From NCBI RefSeq assembly GCF_014982975.1, contig NZ_JADCKL010000003.1, positions 186,001 to 250,000 of the forward strand: a DNA stretch of 64,000 bases. Direction: 5' to 3'. Below are positions 35,501-42,562 of this stretch, piece by piece. The DNA comes from Claveliimonas monacensis (GTDB taxonomy: Bacteria > Bacillota > Clostridia > Lachnospirales > Lachnospiraceae). Under the pieces are notes generated by a model. It worked only from the letters and a program-made list of their open reading frames with translations. It had not been told where the DNA came from and did no database searches. The translations under genes and the position numbers were made by a program. Within the stretch, counting starts at the first letter, position 1. Each line of letters begins with the position of its first letter.

Positions 35501-37202
35501 ATATAAAGTACAAGCGACTAATATAGGATTGCTTGGTGTACTGAAGAATGTCATGTTTGCAACCTGGAGTGAGAAGGGTGGCCAGGATGATCTGGTATGG
35601 TATGCTGGACATAAAAACGCAGATGGGAACTGGGAGACGACAATAGATATCCAGGATCATAAGACAGCTGGAAGCTATGAAGTGGATGTATACTATACAT
35701 TGGCGAATGGAGTGATAAAAGGCCTCGGTTCTACATTCTTTGAAGTATCTGTGCCAAGTATGACAACAAGCATAGAAAATTACAATGAAGAAAAGGGAAC
35801 ATTTGAAGTAGTAGTCGGAGATATTGGATCACCGTCGGGAGTAGATCGGGTACAAGTACCTGTATGGTGCGCATCTGATCAGAGTGATATCAGATGGTAT
35901 GATGCAGAAAAGCAGAGTGATGGAAGTTACAAGGCAAAGGTCAGCATAGCAAATCATAATTTTGCGATAGGAACATATCAGGTTCATGTCTATGTTACAG
36001 CAAAAAATGGAGTGACACAGGGGACGATAGCAGGAACACATGAGGTGTCACTGCCTGATATGGAAATCATTGCTGAGGACACTACAGGAAAAGAAATGAC
36101 ATATAAAGTACAAGCGACTAATATAGGATTGCTTGGTGTACTGAAGAATGTCATGTTTGCAACCTGGAGTGAGAAGGGTGGCCAGGATGATCTGGTATGG
36201 TATACTGGACATAAAAACGCAGATGGGAACTGGGAGACGACGATAGATATTCGGGATCATAAGACGGCCGGGATTTATCAGGTGGATGTGTACTATACAT
36301 TGGCGAATGGAGTGATGAAAGGACTTGGGTCTACGTTTTTTGAAGTTACTGGAGCGTCTTTAACTTCTGAAATATCGATAAAAGATTATGATGATACAAC
36401 AGGAAGTTTTACAGTGGTAGTTCCGGAACCTCAATCAGCATCCGGTGTCTCTTCAGTGCTTGTACCAGTATGTTGCTCGGAAGATCAAAGTGATATATGC
36501 TGGTACGGTGCAAAACGTCAGCCTGATGGAACATATACGGTATCTGTAGATCCGATGTATCATAAATATAATTCCGGATTATATAAGATCCATGTATATG
36601 TGGTTTCGAATAATGGGATACAGCAAAATGTAGGATCCGCTTCCCAGATGGTTAGTGCAACGCAGTATTATACTATTATGGGGGATACTACAGTTACCAT
36701 TGATCAGATGGTGAGGTATTTTGAATCCAGTGGACATGCTTACCCTTCAGCAGCTCTGGGAGTGGGAGGAGCACCTACCTTAGAACAGTTTTGCCTCTTA
36801 TATATAGAAGAAGCACAGGTGGAGGGAGTACGTGCGGAAGTTGCGTTTGCACAGGCTATGAAAGAAACTGGATGGCTTCAATTCGGAGGAATTGTAAAGA
36901 TAGAACAGTTTAATTTTGCAGGAATAGGAGCGCTTGATGGTAATTCTTCTGGCGATTGTGCTTCATTTCCGGATGTAAGAACTGGCGTCAGAGCGCAAAT
37001 TCAGCATTTAAAAGCGTATGGTTCAACTGATCCATTGGTAAATAGTCAAGTTGATCCAAGATTTCATTTAGTTAAAAGAGGTTCGGCCCAATATGTAGAG
37101 TGGCTGGGGCAGAAAGAGAATCCTTCGGGAGCTGGATGGGCTACAAGTGTAAATTATGGGTATTCTATTGTGTCAATGATAAAGGTACTCAAAAATATAT
37201 AA
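32598..37202 (+). CDS. secreted bifunctional wall hydrolase: amidase_3, eight GBS-Bsp-like modules, glucosaminidase
   Basis: This 1534-residue secreted autolysin starts with GTG 32598, which has GGAGG eight bases upstream and gives a signal peptide (RRRIACLLSIAMAISVLFGG). An acidic linker and one beta domain precede amidase_3 (VVVLDPGHGGRDGG, about 267; HINSAG; IVEHAFISNPSDA). Eight modules of about 100 residues follow, alternating a '[ST]W.E.GGQDDLVW' type and a 'VPVW...DQSD..W' type with 'GTY.VHVY'. The C-terminal about 190 residues form a glucosaminidase (VAFAQAMKETGWLQFGG, FNFAGIGAL). It would cut both the peptide amide and glycan bonds of peptidoglycan; the modules probably bind wall or polysaccharide. 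Confidence 0.88.
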   Translation: MKRGRRRIACLLSIAMAISVLFGGNVYAADSTGVETLQNGTDIETEQSPDIDETASSNAELNDEMQSVSEEGQTVEEESDEEVTDDAALTSQGLINYVSVDCPYLETPADQNIVISYGDGSENVSGARIVIRKDDGGTLEMELSKKEGELFLFTYSFDETASGVYELVDFIYTQDGVEQTIHLADIGVESMFGVNEEYPGYGATSEGNSEQITTQELEMSVVDVETGEVEAATADVEEAIEAAEEQVETVQGSRTSRAADASSRSEDLVVVLDPGHGGRDGGASANGLVEKELNLKIAQYCKAELEQYNGVTVYMTRTDDTYLDIDERVYKARDMAADVLVSIHINSAGAAASGAEVYYPNDHYNPSVHEPGKNLAQQIQNQLVSLGLADRGIKVRNTVNDIYPDGSKQDYYGIIRYSKLCGFPGIIVEHAFISNPSDAAKLAQESFLQQLGIADATGIANSYGLSKGPNIDIENKNDFEGTAKINVSGLGSNGTVKVWNEETGASKEYVLASGKQTIEFNVADYNGDRGTYYVEAFNSSGQSLMKETFYVSKDTSSTITINPNETETEYVVNIQFADMPSEVTAVQVPVWTKDDQSDLKWLNATQVSSGNWQAIIKVRDFKVSGTYNVHVYATLKCGTQLGLAGTSMEVSKPSFDGEIQNYNAEEGTFEVVISAINSLSGVDTIQVPVWCADDQSDLVWYNADKQDDGSYKAKISIANHNYSIGTYKIHVYLTAGNGICVFKNLGTQEVSLPNTQISAESIDGKEMRYLLKVSNIGLLGNVRGVSFATWSEKGGQDDLVWYAGHKNADGNWETTIDIQDHKTTGTYEVDVYYTLANGVMKGLGSTFFEVSVPSMTTSIENYNEEKGTFEVVVRDIGSPSGIDRVQVPVWCASDQSDIRWYDAEKQSDGSYKAKVSIANHNFAIGTYQVHVYVTAKNGVTQGTIAGTQEVSLPHMEIIAEDTTGKEMTYKVQATNIGLLGVLKNVMFATWSEKGGQDDLVWYAGHKNADGNWETTIDIQDHKTAGSYEVDVYYTLANGVIKGLGSTFFEVSVPSMTTSIENYNEEKGTFEVVVGDIGSPSGVDRVQVPVWCASDQSDIRWYDAEKQSDGSYKAKVSIANHNFAIGTYQVHVYVTAKNGVTQGTIAGTHEVSLPDMEIIAEDTTGKEMTYKVQATNIGLLGVLKNVMFATWSEKGGQDDLVWYTGHKNADGNWETTIDIRDHKTAGIYQVDVYYTLANGVMKGLGSTFFEVTGASLTSEISIKDYDDTTGSFTVVVPEPQSASGVSSVLVPVCCSEDQSDICWYGAKRQPDGTYTVSVDPMYHKYNSGLYKIHVYVVSNNGIQQNVGSASQMVSATQYYTIMGDTTVTIDQMVRYFESSGHAYPSAALGVGGAPTLEQFCLLYIEEAQVEGVRAEVAFAQAMKETGWLQFGGIVKIEQFNFAGIGALDGNSSGDCASFPDVRTGVRAQIQHLKAYGSTDPLVNSQVDPRFHLVKRGSAQYVEWLGQKENPSGAGWATSVNYGYSIVSMIKVLKNI
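34360..36640 (+). repeat. tandem GBS-Bsp-like repeats with 600-bp near-identical units
   Basis: The repeat region of the amidase gene. The phrase gccaggatgatctggtatgg recurs at 34981, 35581 and 36181, exactly 600 bases (200 codons) apart. The two complete units 34960-35560 and 35560-36160 are nearly identical in DNA, apart from scattered substitutions. The outer modules are more diverged, which suggests recent internal duplication. Confidence 0.85.
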
Positions 37203-37219
37203 AAATGTAGGAGATTAAT

Positions 37220-39409
37220 TTGTTGGAAATCTGTCAAATGAATAAAAGAAAAAAGATAGAAAAAAAAGACATTTTTGAGGCGTTAATAATTGGATTTCTT
37301 TTTTCTGTTTTAGTACTTTTTGTCTATAAAATAGGAAGAAATACTGATTTTTTCTTTTATAATAATGAAGAAGGTATTACCTTAAAAAAGACAATAGAAT
37401 TATTTCGTCAATATACAAAAATAAGCTTTTTTGTTGGCCTAATTGGGAGCTGGGCTTTTTTCACGTTTGCATACATTTTCTTGAATAATATTAATAAAAA
37501 ATATTTTGATATTATATACAAATATCGTTATGCTATTGCTTTGTTGCTTTTGGGAATAGGAGTTTTTTTTGAAATAAGTGGTTCTTCAATAAGTAGCTTA
37601 TGTGGTGCATTAGGTGTTGATGTTGAGCAAAGTGGACTTATGTTTCGTGTGGCTAACCCATACAGAAGTGACGAATTCGGTTTAAATACAATCTTTGCAA
37701 TCGCCCAGGAAAAGAATTTGGATGATAGTTATCCATATATAAGTAATATTGTTCGTGGAACAAGTACAGATATGTATATTGTATATGGACAGCCTGTAAA
37801 GGATATAGGAATTTTGTTTCGTCCGTTTCATTGGGGATATTTGTTGTTTGGAAGTGAGAAAGGACTAGCTTTTTTTTGGTGCGGACGTCTTATATTCTTA
37901 TTTATGGTAAGTTTTGAATTTGGCAGATTATTTTTGAAAAACAGAAAAAAATTAGCAGTAGTTTATGCTGTTTTTATTGCTATGTCTCCGGTTCTTCAAT
38001 GGTGGTTTGCTATTAATGGGCTGGCGGAAATGTTAATATTTGGTCAGTTATGCTCAATAATGTTATATTTGTTTATGAGAACAGCCAGTGTTTGGAAAGG
38101 AATGATATATTCTTTTGTTTTTTTCTGGTCTGGATGTGTATATATATTATTGTTTTATCCTGCATGGCAAGTTGTCTTTGGATATGCCTATTTAGGAGTG
38201 TTTGTTTGGATTATTATAGAAAATCGGAAACAGTTTATATGGAAAGGAAAGGCAGATATCATATCCATTCTGATCCCCGCTCTTTGTTGCGGTGGGATAT
38301 TACTTTTTTTAATTTACAGATCTTGGGATACAATCCAATCTGTTATGAATACAGTTTATCCCGGAAATAGAATTGATACAAACAAACTAGAGATATGGAA
38401 GATTCTTTGTGGTACATATAATATGTATTTACCATTGACAGATTCCCAAATGGTTATACCATGGGGGTTTATCGATCTATTTCCATTAAATATTATTCTG
38501 GCAGGATATGTTTTATTTAAAAAGCGTAAAAAAGATGGAATGCTAATAATAATGTTAGCTATAGATTTGATTTTAATCGTTTTTTTTACGCTTCCAGTTC
38601 CAGAGATATTGATGAAAGTAACTTTGCTCTCCTTGACAACTTGCGATCGTGCATTGATTGGAATTCAATTTCTTAATATTATCGTTTTGTTTAGGTCAGT
38701 AAGCCTTTTGGATGATGGAATTAAGTCTGGAAGGGTTATAGTAGCAGCAATAATATATGCATTTGCAGTAGTAATGATTTTTTCAGAAACAGTGGATAGT
38801 ATTCCGCTTTCGCTAATAATGAAGGTCGGAATGTTTTTGGCTATGTGTATCTTCTCGTTTCTGCTCTGCAACAGTCACAAAGAAAAAGAATCCAGAATAT
38901 TGATTTCGTTTACTATTATGGTGTTTTTGGTTGCAGGAGGGCTTGTTAATCCAATTCAAAAGGGATTGTCAATGGTGGAAAGAAGCAATATCCTTGGAGA
39001 AATCACAGAAATAGTAGAGGAAGACAATGAGGCAAAGTGGATTTCGGTTGATCTCCCTTATCCGGAAACAAACATTTCCCTGCTTGCCGGGGCAAGTACA
39101 ATAAATAGTACAAATGTTTATCCGACTCTAGAAAGATGGGAGATGTTAGATCCGGATGGGGTATATACAGATGTATATAATAGATATGCGCACATTACGA
39201 TTAACCTTAAAGTAGATGAAAAGACTGAATTTGAGCTGGTTGCACCGGATCATTTTCTTATCAATCTTAATGTTAATGACTTGGAAAAGTTAGAGGTGAA
39301 ATATATTTTAAGTAGAGAGGATCTTACATCATACTCTAATGATAATGTGCTTATAGAAAATATAAAAAAAGTAGATGGATATTTTATTTATGAGATAAAT
39401 TATCTATAA
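37220..39409 (+). CDS. large polytopic membrane protein, possible GT-C glycosyltransferase (paralogue 2)
   Basis: This 729-residue protein is homologous along its length to the one at 27129: EISGSSIS, RGTSTDMYIVYGQPV, FRPFHWGYL, FFWCGRL, MSPVLQWWFAINGLAEML, VYNRYAHI. It has about 14 membrane segments and a soluble C-terminal domain of about 150 residues. AGGAG at 37209-37213 supports the TTG at 37220. It is far more AT-rich than paralogue 1, so the two probably have separate histories. A GtrB-type gene follows 39 bases later, consistent with a CsbB-GtcA-YfhO-like set. Confidence 0.65.
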   Translation: MLEICQMNKRKKIEKKDIFEALIIGFLFSVLVLFVYKIGRNTDFFFYNNEEGITLKKTIELFRQYTKISFFVGLIGSWAFFTFAYIFLNNINKKYFDIIYKYRYAIALLLLGIGVFFEISGSSISSLCGALGVDVEQSGLMFRVANPYRSDEFGLNTIFAIAQEKNLDDSYPYISNIVRGTSTDMYIVYGQPVKDIGILFRPFHWGYLLFGSEKGLAFFWCGRLIFLFMVSFEFGRLFLKNRKKLAVVYAVFIAMSPVLQWWFAINGLAEMLIFGQLCSIMLYLFMRTASVWKGMIYSFVFFWSGCVYILLFYPAWQVVFGYAYLGVFVWIIIENRKQFIWKGKADIISILIPALCCGGILLFLIYRSWDTIQSVMNTVYPGNRIDTNKLEIWKILCGTYNMYLPLTDSQMVIPWGFIDLFPLNIILAGYVLFKKRKKDGMLIIMLAIDLILIVFFTLPVPEILMKVTLLSLTTCDRALIGIQFLNIIVLFRSVSLLDDGIKSGRVIVAAIIYAFAVVMIFSETVDSIPLSLIMKVGMFLAMCIFSFLLCNSHKEKESRILISFTIMVFLVAGGLVNPIQKGLSMVERSNILGEITEIVEEDNEAKWISVDLPYPETNISLLAGASTINSTNVYPTLERWEMLDPDGVYTDVYNRYAHITINLKVDEKTEFELVAPDHFLINLNVNDLEKLEVKYILSREDLTSYSNDNVLIENIKKVDGYFIYEINYL

Positions 39410-39448
39410 TAGGTACTTGGATTAAGAATAAAGGAGGTAGAATACGAA

Positions 39449-40363
39449 ATGGATAAAATTGCTGTACTAATTCCTTGTTACAATGAAAGTCAAACTATTG
39501 AGAAAGTTGTTAATGATTTTAAAAGAGTCTTACCTGATGCGGTTATATATGTATATGATAATAACTCAACAGACGGAACAGACGAAATAGCGAAAAAGGC
39601 AGGGGCTGTTGTCAGATATGAGTATCAGCAGGGAAAGGGAAATGTTATAAGAAGAATGTTTCGTGATATTGATGCGGAATGTTATATTATGACAGATGGA
39701 GATGATACTTATCCGGCAGAATTTGCGCCAGAAATGGCCAAAAGGGTTCTTGAGAGGCAGGTTGATATGGTGGTTGGAGACCGCTTGTCTTCAACTTATT
39801 TTGTGGAAAATAAAAGACCGTTTCATAATTGGGGTAATTCAATTGTAAGAAAAAGTATTAACTTGTTATTTAAGACAGATATTAAAGATATTATGACAGG
39901 TTACCGTGCTTTTAGTTATCAGTTTGTGAAAAGCTTTCCGGTATTATCAAAAGGATTTGAAATAGAGACGGAAATGAGTATCCATGCCGCTGATAAAAAT
40001 ATGTACGTAGATAACGTGGTGATTGAATACAGAGATAGACCGGAAGGAAGTGAATCTAAATTAAACACATATTCTGATGGGATTAAAGTGTTGGCTACAA
40101 TTGTTAGGCTGTATAAAAATTACAAACCGATGGGCTTTTTTGGGATCTTATCACTAATATTGGTTATATTAGCAGCGGTGATGTTTATTCCGATTTTGAT
40201 AACATATATGCAGACGGGGATTGTTCCGAGATTTCCAACTTTAATTGTTAGTGGATTTGTTATGTTGGCAGCTATACAATCTTTTTTCGCAGGAATGATT
40301 TTGCAAACAATTGCTCAAAAGAGTCGTCAAGATTTCGAAATACAACTGCATCATATAAAATAA
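39449..40363 (+). CDS. GtrB-type glycosyltransferase 2
   Basis: This 304-residue GT2 enzyme begins IAVLIPCYNESQTIEKVV. It has MTDGDDTYPAE as the DxD site (about 91) and MTGYRAFSYQFVKSFP. Two C-terminal membrane helices (about 228-290) are typical of polyprenyl-phosphate sugar synthases. AAGGAGG precedes the ATG. It starts an apparent operon running through the ABC exporter and the 829-residue glycosyltransferase to about 45052. Confidence 0.87.
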   Translation: MDKIAVLIPCYNESQTIEKVVNDFKRVLPDAVIYVYDNNSTDGTDEIAKKAGAVVRYEYQQGKGNVIRRMFRDIDAECYIMTDGDDTYPAEFAPEMAKRVLERQVDMVVGDRLSSTYFVENKRPFHNWGNSIVRKSINLLFKTDIKDIMTGYRAFSYQFVKSFPVLSKGFEIETEMSIHAADKNMYVDNVVIEYRDRPEGSESKLNTYSDGIKVLATIVRLYKNYKPMGFFGILSLILVILAAVMFIPILITYMQTGIVPRFPTLIVSGFVMLAAIQSFFAGMILQTIAQKSRQDFEIQLHHIK

Positions 40364-40391
40364 ATCACGTTTAAAAAGTATGGAGGATTTC

Positions 40392-41168
40392 ATGTCTACT
40401 TATATACAGAATTTTATCAAATTCAGACCATTATTAAATGAGTTGATTTCGAGAGATATAAAAATAAAATACAGAAAGTCTGTTTTGGGAGTTTTATGGA
40501 CATTGTTAAATCCACTTTTAATGATGATTGTGTTGTCCGTGGTTTTTTCAAATCTGTTTCGGTTTGATATTGAAAATTTTCCGCTGTATTTACTTAGTGG
40601 TCAGATTATCTTTAATTTCTACAATGATGCGACATCGACAGCTATGTCAGCTATTGTGGGGAATGCAGCACTGATTAAGAAAGTTTATGTGCCTAAATAC
40701 TTATTTGTGATTTCCAGAGTATTTTCAAGTTTCATAAATCTCATGGCATCTTTTACAGCGCTAATGCTTGTTATGGTCGCGACAAGGGCAGAACTTCATT
40801 GGAGTGTGTTGCTTTCTGTTGTGCCGTTAGCTCTTTTGATGCTGCTGTCTTTAGGAATTGGACTGATTCTGGCAGCACTTACTGTGAAATTCAGAGATAT
40901 CATGCACCTATATTCAGTGTTTACAACAGTGCTTTTATATCTTACGCCTGTTATTTATCCAATGTCCATTCTGCCTGAATGGTTGGAGAAGGTCGTGTTG
41001 TTAAATCCCTTGACAAATATCTTGACGATGTTTAGGGATGTTATGATAAATGGGTTAATATTTGACGTGTGGTCACTTATTATTGCAGTTGCTGAGACGG
41101 CTTTTTTCCTGGCATTAGGACTGTATGTCTTCTATAAGAACCAGGATCAGTTCATCTTAAATATTTAG
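40392..41168 (+). CDS. polysaccharide ABC exporter permease (Wzm/TagG type)
   Basis: This 258-residue ABC-2 permease has six membrane helices. The motif ISRDIKIKYRKSVLGVLWTLL at the N-terminus and YLTPVIYPMSILPEW late are the signatures of O-antigen/teichoic-acid exporters. I used ATG 40392 since GGAGG at 40382-40386 lies five bases upstream; an ATG at 40380 overlaps it. It pairs with the ATPase that starts 17 bases after its stop. Confidence 0.92.
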   Translation: MSTYIQNFIKFRPLLNELISRDIKIKYRKSVLGVLWTLLNPLLMMIVLSVVFSNLFRFDIENFPLYLLSGQIIFNFYNDATSTAMSAIVGNAALIKKVYVPKYLFVISRVFSSFINLMASFTALMLVMVATRAELHWSVLLSVVPLALLMLLSLGIGLILAALTVKFRDIMHLYSVFTTVLLYLTPVIYPMSILPEWLEKVVLLNPLTNILTMFRDVMINGLIFDVWSLIIAVAETAFFLALGLYVFYKNQDQFILNI

Positions 41169-41184
41169 ATAGTGGAGGCAAACA

Positions 41185-41919
41185 ATGGAGAACGATATTA
41201 TTATAAAAGTCGATCATGTGTCTATGAAGTTTAATCTGGCATCAGAGCGTTTTGACGGCTTTAAGGAATATGTAATAAGGAGTCTCAAAAAGCAGATAAA
41301 ATATAATGAATTTTGGGCTTTAAAAGATGTTTCTTTTGACGTATATCGTGGCGATTCACTTGGACTTATTGGCCTGAATGGAAGTGGGAAAAGCACAATG
41401 CTTAAGACAATTGCGGGAGTCCTTAAGCCTACCAAAGGAACAGTGTCTGTTCGGGGAAATGTAGCTCCTTTGATCGAACTGGGAGCAGGGTTTGACTTTG
41501 AATTGACTGCAAAAGAAAATATTTATCTGAACGGAGCCTTGCTGGGACATTCCAGAGAAGTTATGCAGGAACATTATGAGGATATTGTGGAATTTTCGGA
41601 ATTGAGAGAGTTTATGGATGTTCCCGTGAAGAACTTTTCTTCAGGTATGGTTTCCCGACTTGCATTTGCTATTGCGACTATAGGTATTCCGGATATTTTG
41701 ATCGTAGATGAAGTATTATCGGTTGGTGATTTTAGGTTTCAGCAGAAATGCGAACAAAGAATACGGAATATGATGGAACAAGGGGCAACAATCCTTTTCG
41801 TGTCACACAGCATTCAGCAGGTTAAGGATATATGTAATAAAGTCGTCTGGCTTGAACATGGCGTTATGAAGCGTTTTGGCGACGCATTGGAAATTTGTGA
41901 AGAGTACAGCCAAATATAG
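41185..41919 (+). CDS. polysaccharide ABC exporter ATPase (Wzt/TagH type)
   Basis: This 244-residue ATPase has Walker A GLNGSGKST (about 65), the signature FSSGMVSRLAFA and Walker B ILIVDEVLSVGD. It lacks the C-terminal carbohydrate-binding domain of Wzt proteins that recognise a capped chain, so export is probably not cap dependent. With the upstream permease it would export an undecaprenyl-linked glycan assembled in the cytosol. Confidence 0.92.
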   Translation: MENDIIIKVDHVSMKFNLASERFDGFKEYVIRSLKKQIKYNEFWALKDVSFDVYRGDSLGLIGLNGSGKSTMLKTIAGVLKPTKGTVSVRGNVAPLIELGAGFDFELTAKENIYLNGALLGHSREVMQEHYEDIVEFSELREFMDVPVKNFSSGMVSRLAFAIATIGIPDILIVDEVLSVGDFRFQQKCEQRIRNMMEQGATILFVSHSIQQVKDICNKVVWLEHGVMKRFGDALEICEEYSQI

Positions 41920-41949
41920 CAGATGAACCAGATGATTGAGAGGAAAACA

Positions 41950-42552
41950 ATGAAGAGAATTAAAACGATTATAGGCATAGTTGTGGTAATTGTTATAGCA
42001 TTTTTATATGCTCATATAGGGAAGGTAAATCCTCTATACGATAAGACTCTGGATAACAGTGAATATATAGGGACTGGTGTTTTTGAAGAAAAAATAGAGC
42101 AGACATTTATTTCTTCTGAAGAAACACTAGATGGAATTACTGCAAAATGTCAGCTGCAGGGAGACGCGGCAGGAACGTCTATCATGTTGACTTTGATAGA
42201 CGAAGAAACAGAAGAAATCGTAGCAGAGTCTGAACTAAAAGCAGAAGATATAGAAAATAGTAAGTTTAACCAGTTCTCTTTTGAAACAGTACAAGGATGT
42301 AAAGGAAAGACGTACAGAGTAGTTTTTGAAAGTGTAAATGAGGATGTGGAGAATACCAGAGGTATTGGACTGTTATATGAACCTAAGACAGAAGAAAACA
42401 CCAGCCTTCAGATAAATGGAGTGGATACCGATGGTACGATGATAATAAAAACAGTCACGGAAAGATTTGACTTAGAGACATTTTGCGTATTTTTGATTTT
42501 TATTATATACATTGTATTTTTCTTAAAGTTCCTCTATAAATTATTCAGATAG
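41950..42552 (+). CDS. membrane-anchored protein of the exporter operon
   Basis: This 200-residue protein has a membrane helix at each end (about 6-22 and 178-197). Between them is an extracytoplasmic beta-rich domain of about 150 residues (GVFEEKIEQTFISSEETLDG). GAGAGG five bases before ATG 41950 supports this start over 41923. It lies between the ABC ATPase and a large glycosyltransferase (10-base gap). The family is unknown; a role next to the exporter is inferred from position. Confidence 0.65.
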   Translation: MKRIKTIIGIVVVIVIAFLYAHIGKVNPLYDKTLDNSEYIGTGVFEEKIEQTFISSEETLDGITAKCQLQGDAAGTSIMLTLIDEETEEIVAESELKAEDIENSKFNQFSFETVQGCKGKTYRVVFESVNEDVENTRGIGLLYEPKTEENTSLQINGVDTDGTMIIKTVTERFDLETFCVFLIFIIYIVFFLKFLYKLFR

Positions 42553-42562
42553 GAGAAGAGAA

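Noticed and set aside
34360-36640. CRISPR array
   Set aside because: The repeats are long, coding and in frame; there are no short repeats with unique spacers.
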